In this document: positions 7,279-15,439 of the stretch, piece by piece | How positions within the stretch are numbered: position 1 is the first letter of the stretch | Layout of the letters: each line of letters opens with the position of its first letter | Assembly: GCA_964371195.1 (NCBI GenBank) | Contig: CAYJLD010000019.1 | Span: 1 to 33,837, forward strand | From: CAYJAD01 sp964371195 | GTDB taxonomy: Bacteria > Desulfobacterota > Desulfovibrionia > Desulfovibrionales > Desulfovibrionaceae | Reading direction: 5' to 3' | DNA length: 33,837 bases | Notes under the pieces: model-generated | Told to the model about the DNA's origin: nothing | Database searches by the model: none | The model's input: only the letters and a program-made list of their open reading frames with translations | Position numbers and translations under genes: made by a program

Positions 7279-9684
7279 CTATAATAAAGTTTTAGCAAGA
7301 CGCACAGCACCTACTGCATCGGCAGAATATCCATGCGCCTCAATGGAGTCAGCAAAAGCCTGTGTTACTACAGCACCACCTATCATAATCTTAAACGGCA
7401 AGTTTTGTTCACGAACCATTTTTACAGTATCTTCCATACGCACCATGGTGGTAGTCATTAGTGCTGATAAACCTATAATACTGGCATTGTGCTCCTTAGC
7501 ACATTGCACTATATCCAATGCCTTTACATCCTTTCCGGCATCTACCACTTCAAAACCATGATTACCAAGCAAAAGAGCTACAATGTTTTTTCCAATATCA
7601 TGAATATCACCTTCCACTGTGGCAAGCACAATGACTGGCCGTTTTTCCTGACCACGTAATTTTTCAAGCAAGGGTTTTACATGTGCAAAAGCTTTTTGCA
7701 TGGTTTCAGCAGAGCGAATAAGCTGAGGCAAAAAATATTCTCTTTTTTCATATTTTGCACCCACCTCAGTTATGGCCGGAATAAGCTTTTCTTGCACCAT
7801 AACCATGGGGTCAGTCCCTGCATCAAGCTCAGCTTGCACAAAGTTTAATACATTTTCTATATCTCCATATAAAACTGCATCATATAAAGATGCAATGGTA
7901 TTGCCTGCGCCCTTAATTTGCTTTGTTTTTTGCTCATTAATAACACCACTTTGCCAATGAGCATAATTGTCAATAAATCCTTGGGCATTCTTATCTCTAT
8001 TCAATAAAACTGCAGAAGCATCGCGCACTTCACATAGGCGCGCATTATCAGGATTACCAATACATGACGAAAGACCAGCCCCAACACATAGTGATAAATA
8101 AGTTGCATTTAGCAGTTCTCGTGCTGGCAAACCAAAAGAAACATTAGAAAGACCAATGGTTGTGGGCAATCCATTACGCATGCACCAACGTATAGTCTCA
8201 AGACATTGACGCCCAGCTTCTGCCTTAGATGATACTGCTAAGGCCAAAACATCCACTACAACTAAACGACGTAAGATGCCAAGAGCATCTACTTGTTCAA
8301 GTAAATTTTCTAGAATGGCAATACGCTCAGTAGCTTGTACTGGTAAATTACGCCCTTGCAAGGGTAGTAATATAAATGGAGCTCCAAAATCACGACATAA
8401 TGGCCCAAGAACTTCCATACGCCCTACTTCACCACTAATGGAATTCACCATGGCAGAGCCAGGACAATAAGGCAAAGCTGCTTGTATGGCTTGTATATTT
8501 GAAGAATCAAGCGATAAAGGAACTTGGCATCTACCAACTAAATTACTGACAAGCTTGGGTAATAATATTGCCTCATCCACTAATGGTGCGCCTACATTCA
8601 CATCCAGTATAGGTGCACCAGCTAAAATTTGCTCATCAGCATAGCGTGTAGCAAGGCTAAACTCACCAGCTTGTAATTCGGCAGTAAGTTGTTTTTTACC
8701 AGTGGGATTTATGCGTTCACCAATTATAGCTAGAGGATAATCCTCTCCTATGCGCACAATTGATGAGCGCGAAGTCAAGGCAACACCACGTATACCAGCA
8801 CCAAGAGATGGGCGCCTAAGTTCAATACTGCCAACAGCTTGCTTTAATGCAGCAATATGCTCTGGTGTAGTACCACAACAACCACCAAGTATGTTTACCC
8901 CAGCCTTAGCAAAAGGAGCTGTTTTTTGAGCAAAGCTTTGTGGGTCAAGTCTAAAAACTGTTTGCCCATTTATAAGCTCAGGTAAGCCTGCATTGGGCTC
9001 AACTAAAACCGGAGTCCTAGCATACTTAAGAATTTCATCTATAACATCAACCATTTGCTCAGGTCCAGCACTACAATTAGTACCTAAAGCCGCAACACCT
9101 AAGTTTTGCATGGTTTCTACAAATATTTCTGGTGTTGAACCAGTTAAGCTAACACCTTGTTCAAAAGTCATGGATACCATGATGGGCAAATTGCACTCTT
9201 TACGTATGGCAACCACCGCAGCCCTAGCTTCTGCCAAATCAAATTGAGTTTCAATAAAGAATAAGTCTACCCCACCCTTCAAAAGCCCACGTACTTGCAT
9301 GGCATATGAGTCTATAAGATCAAGGGGCTCTATATCACCAAGCGGGCGCACAAAGTGCCCCGTAGGCCCAAGATTTCCAGCCACCAATACCCTATGCTCG
9401 GCATGTTTTGTGGCGGCACGGGCTACTTGGGCCATCTTAGTATTAAATTCTATTACATCAATAGTCTGAGGCAATTTATATTTATTACCGCCAAAAGTGC
9501 AAGTGGTCAAAATATTTGAGCCAGCCTGCACATAGGCTTTATGAATACCTTCTAAAATTTCTGTACGCTCAAGGCAAAAAGCTTCAGGGCTAACTCCGGC
9601 TGGAAGACCGGCAGCTTGAAGCATTGTACCCATTGCACCATCTAAAAACAATAAACCATCTAAGGTAAGGCTTAAGTCGCGCAT
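7279..9684 (-). CDS. metH: Cobalamin-dependent methionine synthase, short form without reactivation domain
   Basis: Methylates homocysteine to methionine using 5-methyltetrahydrofolate through methylcobalamin. The 801 residues contain the homocysteine-binding barrel with zinc ligands Cys204 (GTNCSAG) and Cys269-Cys270 (GGCCGTT), a pterin-binding domain (about 310-570) beginning with IIGERINPTGKK, a B12 cap helix bundle (about 590-680), and the cobalamin domain with DIHDIG (693-698), where His695 is the lower axial ligand. The C-terminal S-adenosylmethionine reactivation domain of E. coli MetH (1227 residues) is absent, so reductive reactivation must come from another protein. ATG 9684 follows TAGGAG. 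It is the first gene of a long minus-strand operon and divergent from the sigma-factor gene. Confidence 0.96.
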   Translation of the reverse strand: MRDLSLTLDGLLFLDGAMGTMLQAAGLPAGVSPEAFCLERTEILEGIHKAYVQAGSNILTTCTFGGNKYKLPQTIDVIEFNTKMAQVARAATKHAEHRVLVAGNLGPTGHFVRPLGDIEPLDLIDSYAMQVRGLLKGGVDLFFIETQFDLAEARAAVVAIRKECNLPIMVSMTFEQGVSLTGSTPEIFVETMQNLGVAALGTNCSAGPEQMVDVIDEILKYARTPVLVEPNAGLPELINGQTVFRLDPQSFAQKTAPFAKAGVNILGGCCGTTPEHIAALKQAVGSIELRRPSLGAGIRGVALTSRSSIVRIGEDYPLAIIGERINPTGKKQLTAELQAGEFSLATRYADEQILAGAPILDVNVGAPLVDEAILLPKLVSNLVGRCQVPLSLDSSNIQAIQAALPYCPGSAMVNSISGEVGRMEVLGPLCRDFGAPFILLPLQGRNLPVQATERIAILENLLEQVDALGILRRLVVVDVLALAVSSKAEAGRQCLETIRWCMRNGLPTTIGLSNVSFGLPARELLNATYLSLCVGAGLSSCIGNPDNARLCEVRDASAVLLNRDKNAQGFIDNYAHWQSGVINEQKTKQIKGAGNTIASLYDAVLYGDIENVLNFVQAELDAGTDPMVMVQEKLIPAITEVGAKYEKREYFLPQLIRSAETMQKAFAHVKPLLEKLRGQEKRPVIVLATVEGDIHDIGKNIVALLLGNHGFEVVDAGKDVKALDIVQCAKEHNASIIGLSALMTTTMVRMEDTVKMVREQNLPFKIMIGGAVVTQAFADSIEAHGYSADAVGAVRLAKTLL

Positions 9685-9766
9685 GCAGACTCCTAATTAA
9701 TACAACCGTAAAATAACTAAATTAAGTATCATTTGCCTCTGTGCAAACCGCATATATTATGTTATC

Positions 9767-9795
9767 TTGCAATTATTGGGTTCCTCACATATTAT
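9767..9795 (+). promoter_or_regulatory. Candidate sigma-70-type promoter for the sigma-factor operon
   Basis: TTGCAA (9767-9772) and TATTAT (9790-9795) are separated by exactly 17 bases and lie about 70 bases upstream of the sigma-factor ATG at 9864, in the 179-base divergent region shared with metH. Match is 4 of 6 and 5 of 6. No clear matching promoter for metH was identified on the other strand. Confidence 0.4.
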
Positions 9796-9863
9796 GCTTT
9801 ATCAACCCTGAACTCAATATAATGCTAAAAATAGACTTTTCAACTGGCCAGTAGAGAATATAT

Positions 9864-10967
9864 ATGAAAAAAACTAAAAAAGAAACTTCTAATCCTACAC
9901 CTAACCCGCAAGACAATGAGCATAATGTGGAAGTGCTAGACCTAGATCTAGACCAAGACGAACAAGATGAACAAGAAAATGTTGACTTTGATTCAGATGA
10001 CTTAGATATAGATATTGATGATGATATCATTGATATTACCGATGATGATTCATCCAATGATTCAAGCCTTGCGCCGGCTTTAGCCCCTAGCAACCTACCA
10101 AGCCCAACCCTTAGCCGAGATAGCTTACATCTTTATCTTAAAGAAGTAAGCCGCTTCCCCATGTTAAAGCCTGAAGAAGAGCAAATGCTTGCAAGACGGG
10201 TACGTGATCATAATGATAGCGATGCAGCTTTTAGGCTTGTATCATCTCATCTTAGGCTAGTGGTTAAGATTGCCATGGATTTTCAGCGCCGATGGATGCA
10301 AAATGTTTTAGACCTTATTCAAGAAGGTAATGTGGGTTTAATGCGTGCTGTTAATAAATTTGACCCTGATAAAGGTATAAAATTTTCATATTATGCATCA
10401 TTTTGGGTAAAGGCATATATTCTTAAATTTATTATGAATAATTGGCGTATGGTCAAAATTGGCACAACCCAGGTGCAACGTAAATTATTTTATAATCTAA
10501 ACAAGGAACGACAAAAACTCATCTCACAAGGTTTTGACCCAGATGCGTCAATGCTCTCAGATCGTCTGGGAGTAAGTGTTGAACAAATTAATGAAATGGA
10601 TCAACGTCTGGCTGCTTCAGATATGTCACTTGATATGCAAGTAAATGATGAATCTGGTGGGGCTACACGTATGGATTTTTTACCAGCCCTTGGACCAGGA
10701 GTTGAAGACAGTATTGCTAGCAAAGAAATAGCAAACTTAGTGCAAGACCACTTACGCACTATCTTGCCAAAACTAAATGAAAAAGAAACCTACATACTAC
10801 AAAACCGCCTATTAACTGACGAACCTGCCACCTTGCGCGAAATTGGCGAAAGGTATAATGTAACTCGTGAACGAGTACGCCAGCTAGAAGCCCGCTTGCT
10901 TGAAAAATTGCGTCAGCACTTAAGCAACGATATTAAAGACTTTTCAGAGGAATGGATTAAAAAATAA
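9864..10967 (+). CDS. rpoH: RNA polymerase sigma factor, RpoH (sigma-32) family, with acidic N-terminal extension
   Basis: Alternative sigma factor, heat-shock type by family. Residues 1-66 are a low-complexity Asp/Glu-rich extension not present in E. coli RpoH. The sigma core starts at about residue 84 (SRDSLHLYLKEVSRFPML), with region 2 at about 125-195 (LRLVVKIAMDF, DLIQEGNVGLM, FWVKAYI). The RpoH-box-like stretch QRKLFYNLN lies at 205-213, the feature that separates RpoH from RpoD. Region 4 with its helix-turn-helix spans about 300-352 (TLREIGERYNVTRERVRQLE). It has 367 residues against about 285 for E. coli RpoH. ATG 9864 has only a weak GAGA upstream. It is followed after 1 base by the TPR lipoprotein. 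Confidence 0.88.
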   Translation: MKKTKKETSNPTPNPQDNEHNVEVLDLDLDQDEQDEQENVDFDSDDLDIDIDDDIIDITDDDSSNDSSLAPALAPSNLPSPTLSRDSLHLYLKEVSRFPMLKPEEEQMLARRVRDHNDSDAAFRLVSSHLRLVVKIAMDFQRRWMQNVLDLIQEGNVGLMRAVNKFDPDKGIKFSYYASFWVKAYILKFIMNNWRMVKIGTTQVQRKLFYNLNKERQKLISQGFDPDASMLSDRLGVSVEQINEMDQRLAASDMSLDMQVNDESGGATRMDFLPALGPGVEDSIASKEIANLVQDHLRTILPKLNEKETYILQNRLLTDEPATLREIGERYNVTRERVRQLEARLLEKLRQHLSNDIKDFSEEWIKK

Positions 10968-10968
10968 T

Positions 10969-12696
10969 ATGAAATATTTGCGTATATTGCGTTATTGCTT
11001 TGTCTTACTTATACTTTTGGCATCCGGCCTACTTTTAGGCTGTGGTGGTTGTGCTTCGCATGAAAAAGTAGCCGAAACAAAAACCGTCACTTTGCAAAAA
11101 AATGAAAAAGATACTAAGTGGACTCTTAATGCCAATGCCACTGCAACCTATATGTACTTGCTTTACGATCAGGCTTTGCGCCAAAATGATACAGAAGTAC
11201 TTATCTATGCCTTAAAAGAACTTTCCAATTTCAACCCACCGGTTTGGGTCTATATTGACGCTGGTATATTTTATATGGATTTGGAGCCAACTCCCATTTT
11301 GCCGCTCATTAAAAAAGGTTTGCAAAGTTATCCAGACAACGTTTCATTAAACTTACTCAATGCTGAATTATTACAAAAATCTGGACAAAATAAAGAAGCT
11401 ATTGAACGTATTCGTGACTTTGGTAAACGTCATCCCCAAAACACCGATGCAAAACTCGAGCTAGCCTTACTCTTAGTTAATTCTGGACAACATCAAGAAG
11501 CAGACTCCTTACTAAACAGCATTACAGGAGTTGAGCGCACAGCCCTTGTGGAATACTATCATGCCAAGGCTTTAATTGGCATGCAAAGACACAAGGAAGC
11601 TTTACCTTATTTAGAAAAAGCCCTTCTAGAATTACCAAACTTTACTGAAGCACTCATAGATCTTGCTTTTATTTATGAGCAAGATAAAAATTTTAGAAAA
11701 GCACGTGAAATATATGAAGTTATATTAGAGCAACAAGGGCATAATCAGGAGATACTTTCGCGCCTTATTTATTACTCTTTACGTCTAAAAGAACCACAAA
11801 AAGCTTTAGAGTATTATGAAGAAGGCCCCATGACCTTGGATTTAAGTGCTACTATTGGTAGCATGCTAGTGGAAGAAAAATACTATGATCTTGCAGAGCC
11901 AATTTTGCGTAAATTAATTGAATTGCCTAACGCACCACAAGAATTGTATTTTTATTTGGCTGCCATATCATATGAAAGAGATAAAAATGCAGAACAAACC
12001 TATACTTGGCTAAGCCATATTAAGGAAGATCATGCCGATTATATTCGTGCGCTTTTATTACGTTTACAACTATTACTAGACTTAGAAAAATATAATGAAG
12101 CCTTAGATTTAGTACAAATGGGGCAAAAAAAACATCCCGAGAACAAAGCCTTAGCTGTAGCAGAGGTACGCATCCTTGCTACCCTTGAAGATATGGATAA
12201 AGCTTTGGAACTATCACAAAAAAATATGACAAAATGGCCTGACGACTCAGAGATTGCATTTTTACATGCATCATTATTAGATCAACTAGGTGACAGAAAA
12301 GCTGCCCTTGCTGTCATGGAACAGATTGTCAAAAAGCATCCTAATCATTACCAGGCATTAAACTATATTGGTTACACCTTGGCCGAAGAAAATCGAGATC
12401 TTAAACGTGCATTGGAGCTTTTACGTAAAGCTGTAGCGCTCTCACCTCAAAGTGACTATATTTTGGACTCATTGGCTTGGGCTCTTTATAAATTAAAGCA
12501 ACTAGATGAAGCTTGGGTTACCATCAATAAAGTAATAGAAATTCACACCACCAATGATCCAGTTGTTTGGGAACATTATGGAGATATTGCCAAGGCCCTT
12601 GGCAAGAAAGATGAAGCTCGTATTGGCTATGAAAAAGCCTTACAATTATCGCCTAAAAATTCAAAAAGTATAGAAAAACGCCTAGATGATTTATAA
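10969..12696 (+). CDS. TPR-repeat lipoprotein
   Basis: A signal peptide ends in a lipobox LLLG|C with Cys25 as the lipidation site, so the protein is predicted to be membrane-anchored in the cell envelope. The rest of its 575 residues is almost entirely helical repeats; many match the TPR pattern, for example around YYHAKALIGMQRHKEALPYL, and in the C-terminal third LNYIGYTLAEENRDLKRALE and LDSLAWALYKLKQLDEAW. The biochemical role is unknown; such proteins scaffold envelope complexes. Its start ATG lies 1 base after the sigma-factor stop with no good Shine-Dalgarno, suggesting translational coupling. A TPR gene next to lolB also occurs upstream of ispE-prs-pth in Pseudomonas (family knowledge), supporting orthology and an outer-membrane lipoprotein link. 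Confidence 0.87.
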   Translation: MKYLRILRYCFVLLILLASGLLLGCGGCASHEKVAETKTVTLQKNEKDTKWTLNANATATYMYLLYDQALRQNDTEVLIYALKELSNFNPPVWVYIDAGIFYMDLEPTPILPLIKKGLQSYPDNVSLNLLNAELLQKSGQNKEAIERIRDFGKRHPQNTDAKLELALLLVNSGQHQEADSLLNSITGVERTALVEYYHAKALIGMQRHKEALPYLEKALLELPNFTEALIDLAFIYEQDKNFRKAREIYEVILEQQGHNQEILSRLIYYSLRLKEPQKALEYYEEGPMTLDLSATIGSMLVEEKYYDLAEPILRKLIELPNAPQELYFYLAAISYERDKNAEQTYTWLSHIKEDHADYIRALLLRLQLLLDLEKYNEALDLVQMGQKKHPENKALAVAEVRILATLEDMDKALELSQKNMTKWPDDSEIAFLHASLLDQLGDRKAALAVMEQIVKKHPNHYQALNYIGYTLAEENRDLKRALELLRKAVALSPQSDYILDSLAWALYKLKQLDEAWVTINKVIEIHTTNDPVVWEHYGDIAKALGKKDEARIGYEKALQLSPKNSKSIEKRLDDL

Positions 12697-12705
12697 GAGT
12701 GTACC

Positions 12706-13488
12706 ATGAGATACTTCTACATTATATTGTTAATCTTAAGTCTTTGTGCTTGCGCCAAAACTGTTCCAACGCCAAGCATAAGTCCAGAAAATAGTGAAAA
12801 ATCTTGGCATAGTTATGCTGCAAGCGGTACAAGAGATATTGGCCCATTTCGCACACAAATGAGTTTACGCTTTGGAGTAGAGGGCAATACTAGACGTGTT
12901 ACGGCCATACTTTGGGGCAATAATCACCAAGAGCTACGCCTTGATGTCAACGCTGGTATTGGCGTAAGTGTTGCAAAAATATTTGAAAATGAACAAGTTT
13001 TTCTTATTTTCGTGCCTCGCGAAGAAATAGCCTATATGCACGAAGGAACACAAAAGCCACTTTTTAAGGCCGGAGTGCCTATGCCATTTAATTTGCACCA
13101 ATTAACTCAAATTATTGAAGGTAGATATAGCGCTGTATTTGGCACCAAACGCGACCCAAATCATAATCAAGAAGCTAATGCTAACAATCTAGTATTTAAG
13201 CTAATTGATAGTCCATTTGCTGGCACTCTCACTCTTAACACCCAAGGGCTTCCAGTTTCTTGGCAAGAGCAAGATAAGCAAGGCTGGAATTTAAGCTTAG
13301 GTTATAATGATAATGAATTACTACCATACAAAATAACCATGATGCATAAAGATACAGGTAGGCGCGCAATTTTACTCATAAAGGATAGGGAACTATCCCT
13401 AGCCCCCTTTACGGCTGAACAAATGAGACTTATTATACCAAGTAACATTGCAATTTTACCTTTAGAACAAGCTCAGGCTTTATATTAA
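12706..13488 (+). CDS. LolB-like outer-membrane lipoprotein
   Basis: The 260-residue lipoprotein has a short signal (MRYFYIILLILSLCAC); the lipidated Cys is at 14 or 16. The mature part begins with WHSYAASGTRDIGPF and then alternates beta-strand-like segments (QMSLRFGVEG, RRVTAILWG, QELRLDVNAG, FLIFVPREEIAYM, GTLTLNTQGLPVSWQEQ), the pattern of the half-barrel LolA/LolB fold. It is longer than E. coli LolB (about 207 residues). It follows the TPR lipoprotein by 9 bases with AAGAG before the ATG. LolB orthology is inferred from fold-like pattern and from gene neighbourhood (TPR-lolB near ispE-tRNA-prs-rplY-pth), not from strong sequence identity, so I leave the symbol blank. Confidence 0.6.
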   Translation: MRYFYIILLILSLCACAKTVPTPSISPENSEKSWHSYAASGTRDIGPFRTQMSLRFGVEGNTRRVTAILWGNNHQELRLDVNAGIGVSVAKIFENEQVFLIFVPREEIAYMHEGTQKPLFKAGVPMPFNLHQLTQIIEGRYSAVFGTKRDPNHNQEANANNLVFKLIDSPFAGTLTLNTQGLPVSWQEQDKQGWNLSLGYNDNELLPYKITMMHKDTGRRAILLIKDRELSLAPFTAEQMRLIIPSNIAILPLEQAQALY

Positions 13489-13502
13489 ACTATGGAGCAC
13501 AA

Positions 13503-13934
13503 ATGCATAAAATTATACATATAGCTAGTGATCATGCTGGATTTCAACTTAAAGAAGTCATCAAATCTCACCTTGAAGCTCAAGGACATACAATAAAAGA
13601 TCACGGAACCAATAATACCGCCAGCTGTGATTATCCCATATTTGCCAAGTCCTTATGTGCAAGTTTACTTGATGAAGGTGGAAGCGGTATATTAATTTGT
13701 GGTACAGGTGTTGGCATGTCCATCATGGCCAATCGTATGAAAGGCATTAGAGCAGCCCTATGCGCTAGCGAATTTCAAGCTCAAGCCACCCGTGCCCACA
13801 ACGATGCTAACGTACTTTGCCTTGGAGAACGCGTTACTGGCTTTGGCGTTGCACTTAATATAGTAGATATTTTTCTAAATGCATCCTTTGAAGGCGGACG
13901 CCATCAAGGACGCATTGAACTTTTTGACAAATAA
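13503..13934 (+). CDS. rpiB: Ribose-5-phosphate isomerase B
   Basis: Interconverts ribose 5-phosphate and ribulose 5-phosphate in the pentose phosphate pathway; its product feeds Prs encoded downstream. The 143 residues carry all RpiB hallmarks: IASDHAGFQLK (7-17) with Asp10, the catalytic Cys66 in ILICGTGVGMSI, and AHNDANVLCLGER (98-110) with His99. The ATG at 13503 has GGAGC eight bases upstream. It starts 14 bases after the LolB-like gene and ends 11 before cysS. Confidence 0.95.
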   Translation: MHKIIHIASDHAGFQLKEVIKSHLEAQGHTIKDHGTNNTASCDYPIFAKSLCASLLDEGGSGILICGTGVGMSIMANRMKGIRAALCASEFQAQATRAHNDANVLCLGERVTGFGVALNIVDIFLNASFEGGRHQGRIELFDK

Positions 13935-13945
13935 AGCTGGGAATT

Positions 13946-15397
13946 ATGCAATTATATAATACACTTACAAGAAAGAAAGAAGAATTTATTCCTGTTAATG
14001 AGGGTAAGGTATCCTTATATGTTTGCGGCATAACTGCCTATGATTATTGTCATATTGGCCATGCACGCTCTGCATTGGTTTTTGACGTTTTAGTACGTTA
14101 TTTTAAGTATAAAGGATTTGATGTACGCTTTGTACGTAATTTTACTGATATTGACGATAAGATTATTAATCGAGCCAATGCCGAAGGCCGCGATTGGCGT
14201 GAGGTAGCCAGCACCTATATGCAAGCTTTTCATGAAGACATGGATGCATTAAATATTTTACGCGCCAGTAACGAGCCTCGCGCCACCGAGTACATTCCTC
14301 AAATGATTGAGCTATGTCAAAAGCTTATTGCCGATGGTAAGGCTTATGCTACTCCAGCTGGTGATGTATATTTCAAAGTACGCGCCTATGAACCATATGG
14401 CAAACTCTCTGGACGTAGCCTTGACGATTTACAAGCTGGAGCGCGTGTTGCTCCAGGAGAAGAAAAACAAGATCCACTTGATTTTGCTCTATGGAAAGGT
14501 GCTAAACCTAATGAGCCACATTGGGATAGCCCCTGGGGTAAGGGGCGACCTGGCTGGCATATTGAATGTTCAGCCATGAGTGAAGAATATTTACCCTTAG
14601 ATATTCATGGAGGTGGCCAAGATTTAATCTTCCCGCACCATGAAAATGAAATTGCTCAGACAGAAGCTTGCACTCATAAAGAGCTTGCTCGCTATTGGGT
14701 ACATAATGGTTTTGTGCAAATTAATTCTGAAAAAATGTCAAAATCATTAAACAACTTTAAAACAATACGTGATATTTTAGAGCAATATTTACCTGAAACT
14801 CTACGCTTTTTCCTCTTGGGTAAGCAATATAGAAGCCCCATTGACTTTACTGACACAAGTATGGATGAAGCTGAGCGTGGGCAAAAGCGCATTTATCAAT
14901 GTTTGCATGATGTCAATATTGCCCTTGAGCGACAAAACTGGAAAAAAAGTCCCTTCCCTGCTGAACATATTGACGAATTATTAAGCACAGAACTTGCTAT
15001 TAAAGCTGTTATGGATGATGATTGCAATACTGCCGCAGCCATGGGACATCTTTTTGCCTTAGTACGTTTGATTAATCGTTGCCTTGAAGATAAGGCCATA
15101 CGTGCCAGTGAAGGAATGCGTGACTTCCTGTTAAGTTTTCACAAAATTATGCATACTTGGGCCGATGTGCTTGGATTATTTCAAACTAAGCCCCAAGATT
15201 TTTTAATTTCCTTACGTAACCAGCAGGCTAAGCGTAAAAATATTGATGTCACTAAAGTTGAGGAACTACTTGCTCAAAGGCAAGAAGCACGAGCTCAAAA
15301 AGATTTCGCAAAATCTGACGCTTTACGTGATACCCTTACCCATATGGGTATTGAATTACGTGACACAGCACAAGGTGCCGAGTGGGATATTATTTAA
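13946..15397 (+). CDS. cysS: Cysteinyl-tRNA synthetase
   Basis: Class I aminoacyl-tRNA synthetase charging tRNA-Cys. The 483 residues show the HIGH motif (36-39, in AYDYCHIGHARSA), KMSKS (263-267), and zinc ligands that align with the E. coli enzyme: Cys27, Cys208 (WHIECSAMS), His231 and Glu235 (FPHHENEIAQTE). The C terminus has the DALR domain and the final helical region with RQEARAQKDFAKSDALRD. ATG 13946 has a weak GGGA upstream. It is in a run of short-gap genes from the sigma factor onward. Confidence 0.97.
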   Translation: MQLYNTLTRKKEEFIPVNEGKVSLYVCGITAYDYCHIGHARSALVFDVLVRYFKYKGFDVRFVRNFTDIDDKIINRANAEGRDWREVASTYMQAFHEDMDALNILRASNEPRATEYIPQMIELCQKLIADGKAYATPAGDVYFKVRAYEPYGKLSGRSLDDLQAGARVAPGEEKQDPLDFALWKGAKPNEPHWDSPWGKGRPGWHIECSAMSEEYLPLDIHGGGQDLIFPHHENEIAQTEACTHKELARYWVHNGFVQINSEKMSKSLNNFKTIRDILEQYLPETLRFFLLGKQYRSPIDFTDTSMDEAERGQKRIYQCLHDVNIALERQNWKKSPFPAEHIDELLSTELAIKAVMDDDCNTAAAMGHLFALVRLINRCLEDKAIRASEGMRDFLLSFHKIMHTWADVLGLFQTKPQDFLISLRNQQAKRKNIDVTKVEELLAQRQEARAQKDFAKSDALRDTLTHMGIELRDTAQGAEWDII

Positions 15398-15439
15398 CAA
15401 TATAATATTCTTTAATTAGCCGTAATTTTTAGGTTTACT

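Noticed and set aside
9685..9863. Cobalamin or SAM riboswitch upstream of metH
   Set aside because: The region is only 179 bases, shared with a divergent gene, and shows no recognisable conserved riboswitch boxes or large stems.
9785..10093. Minus-strand serine-rich open frame opposite the start of the sigma-factor gene
   Set aside because: The serine richness is the reverse reading of the Asp-codon-rich acidic tail, not a real low-complexity protein.
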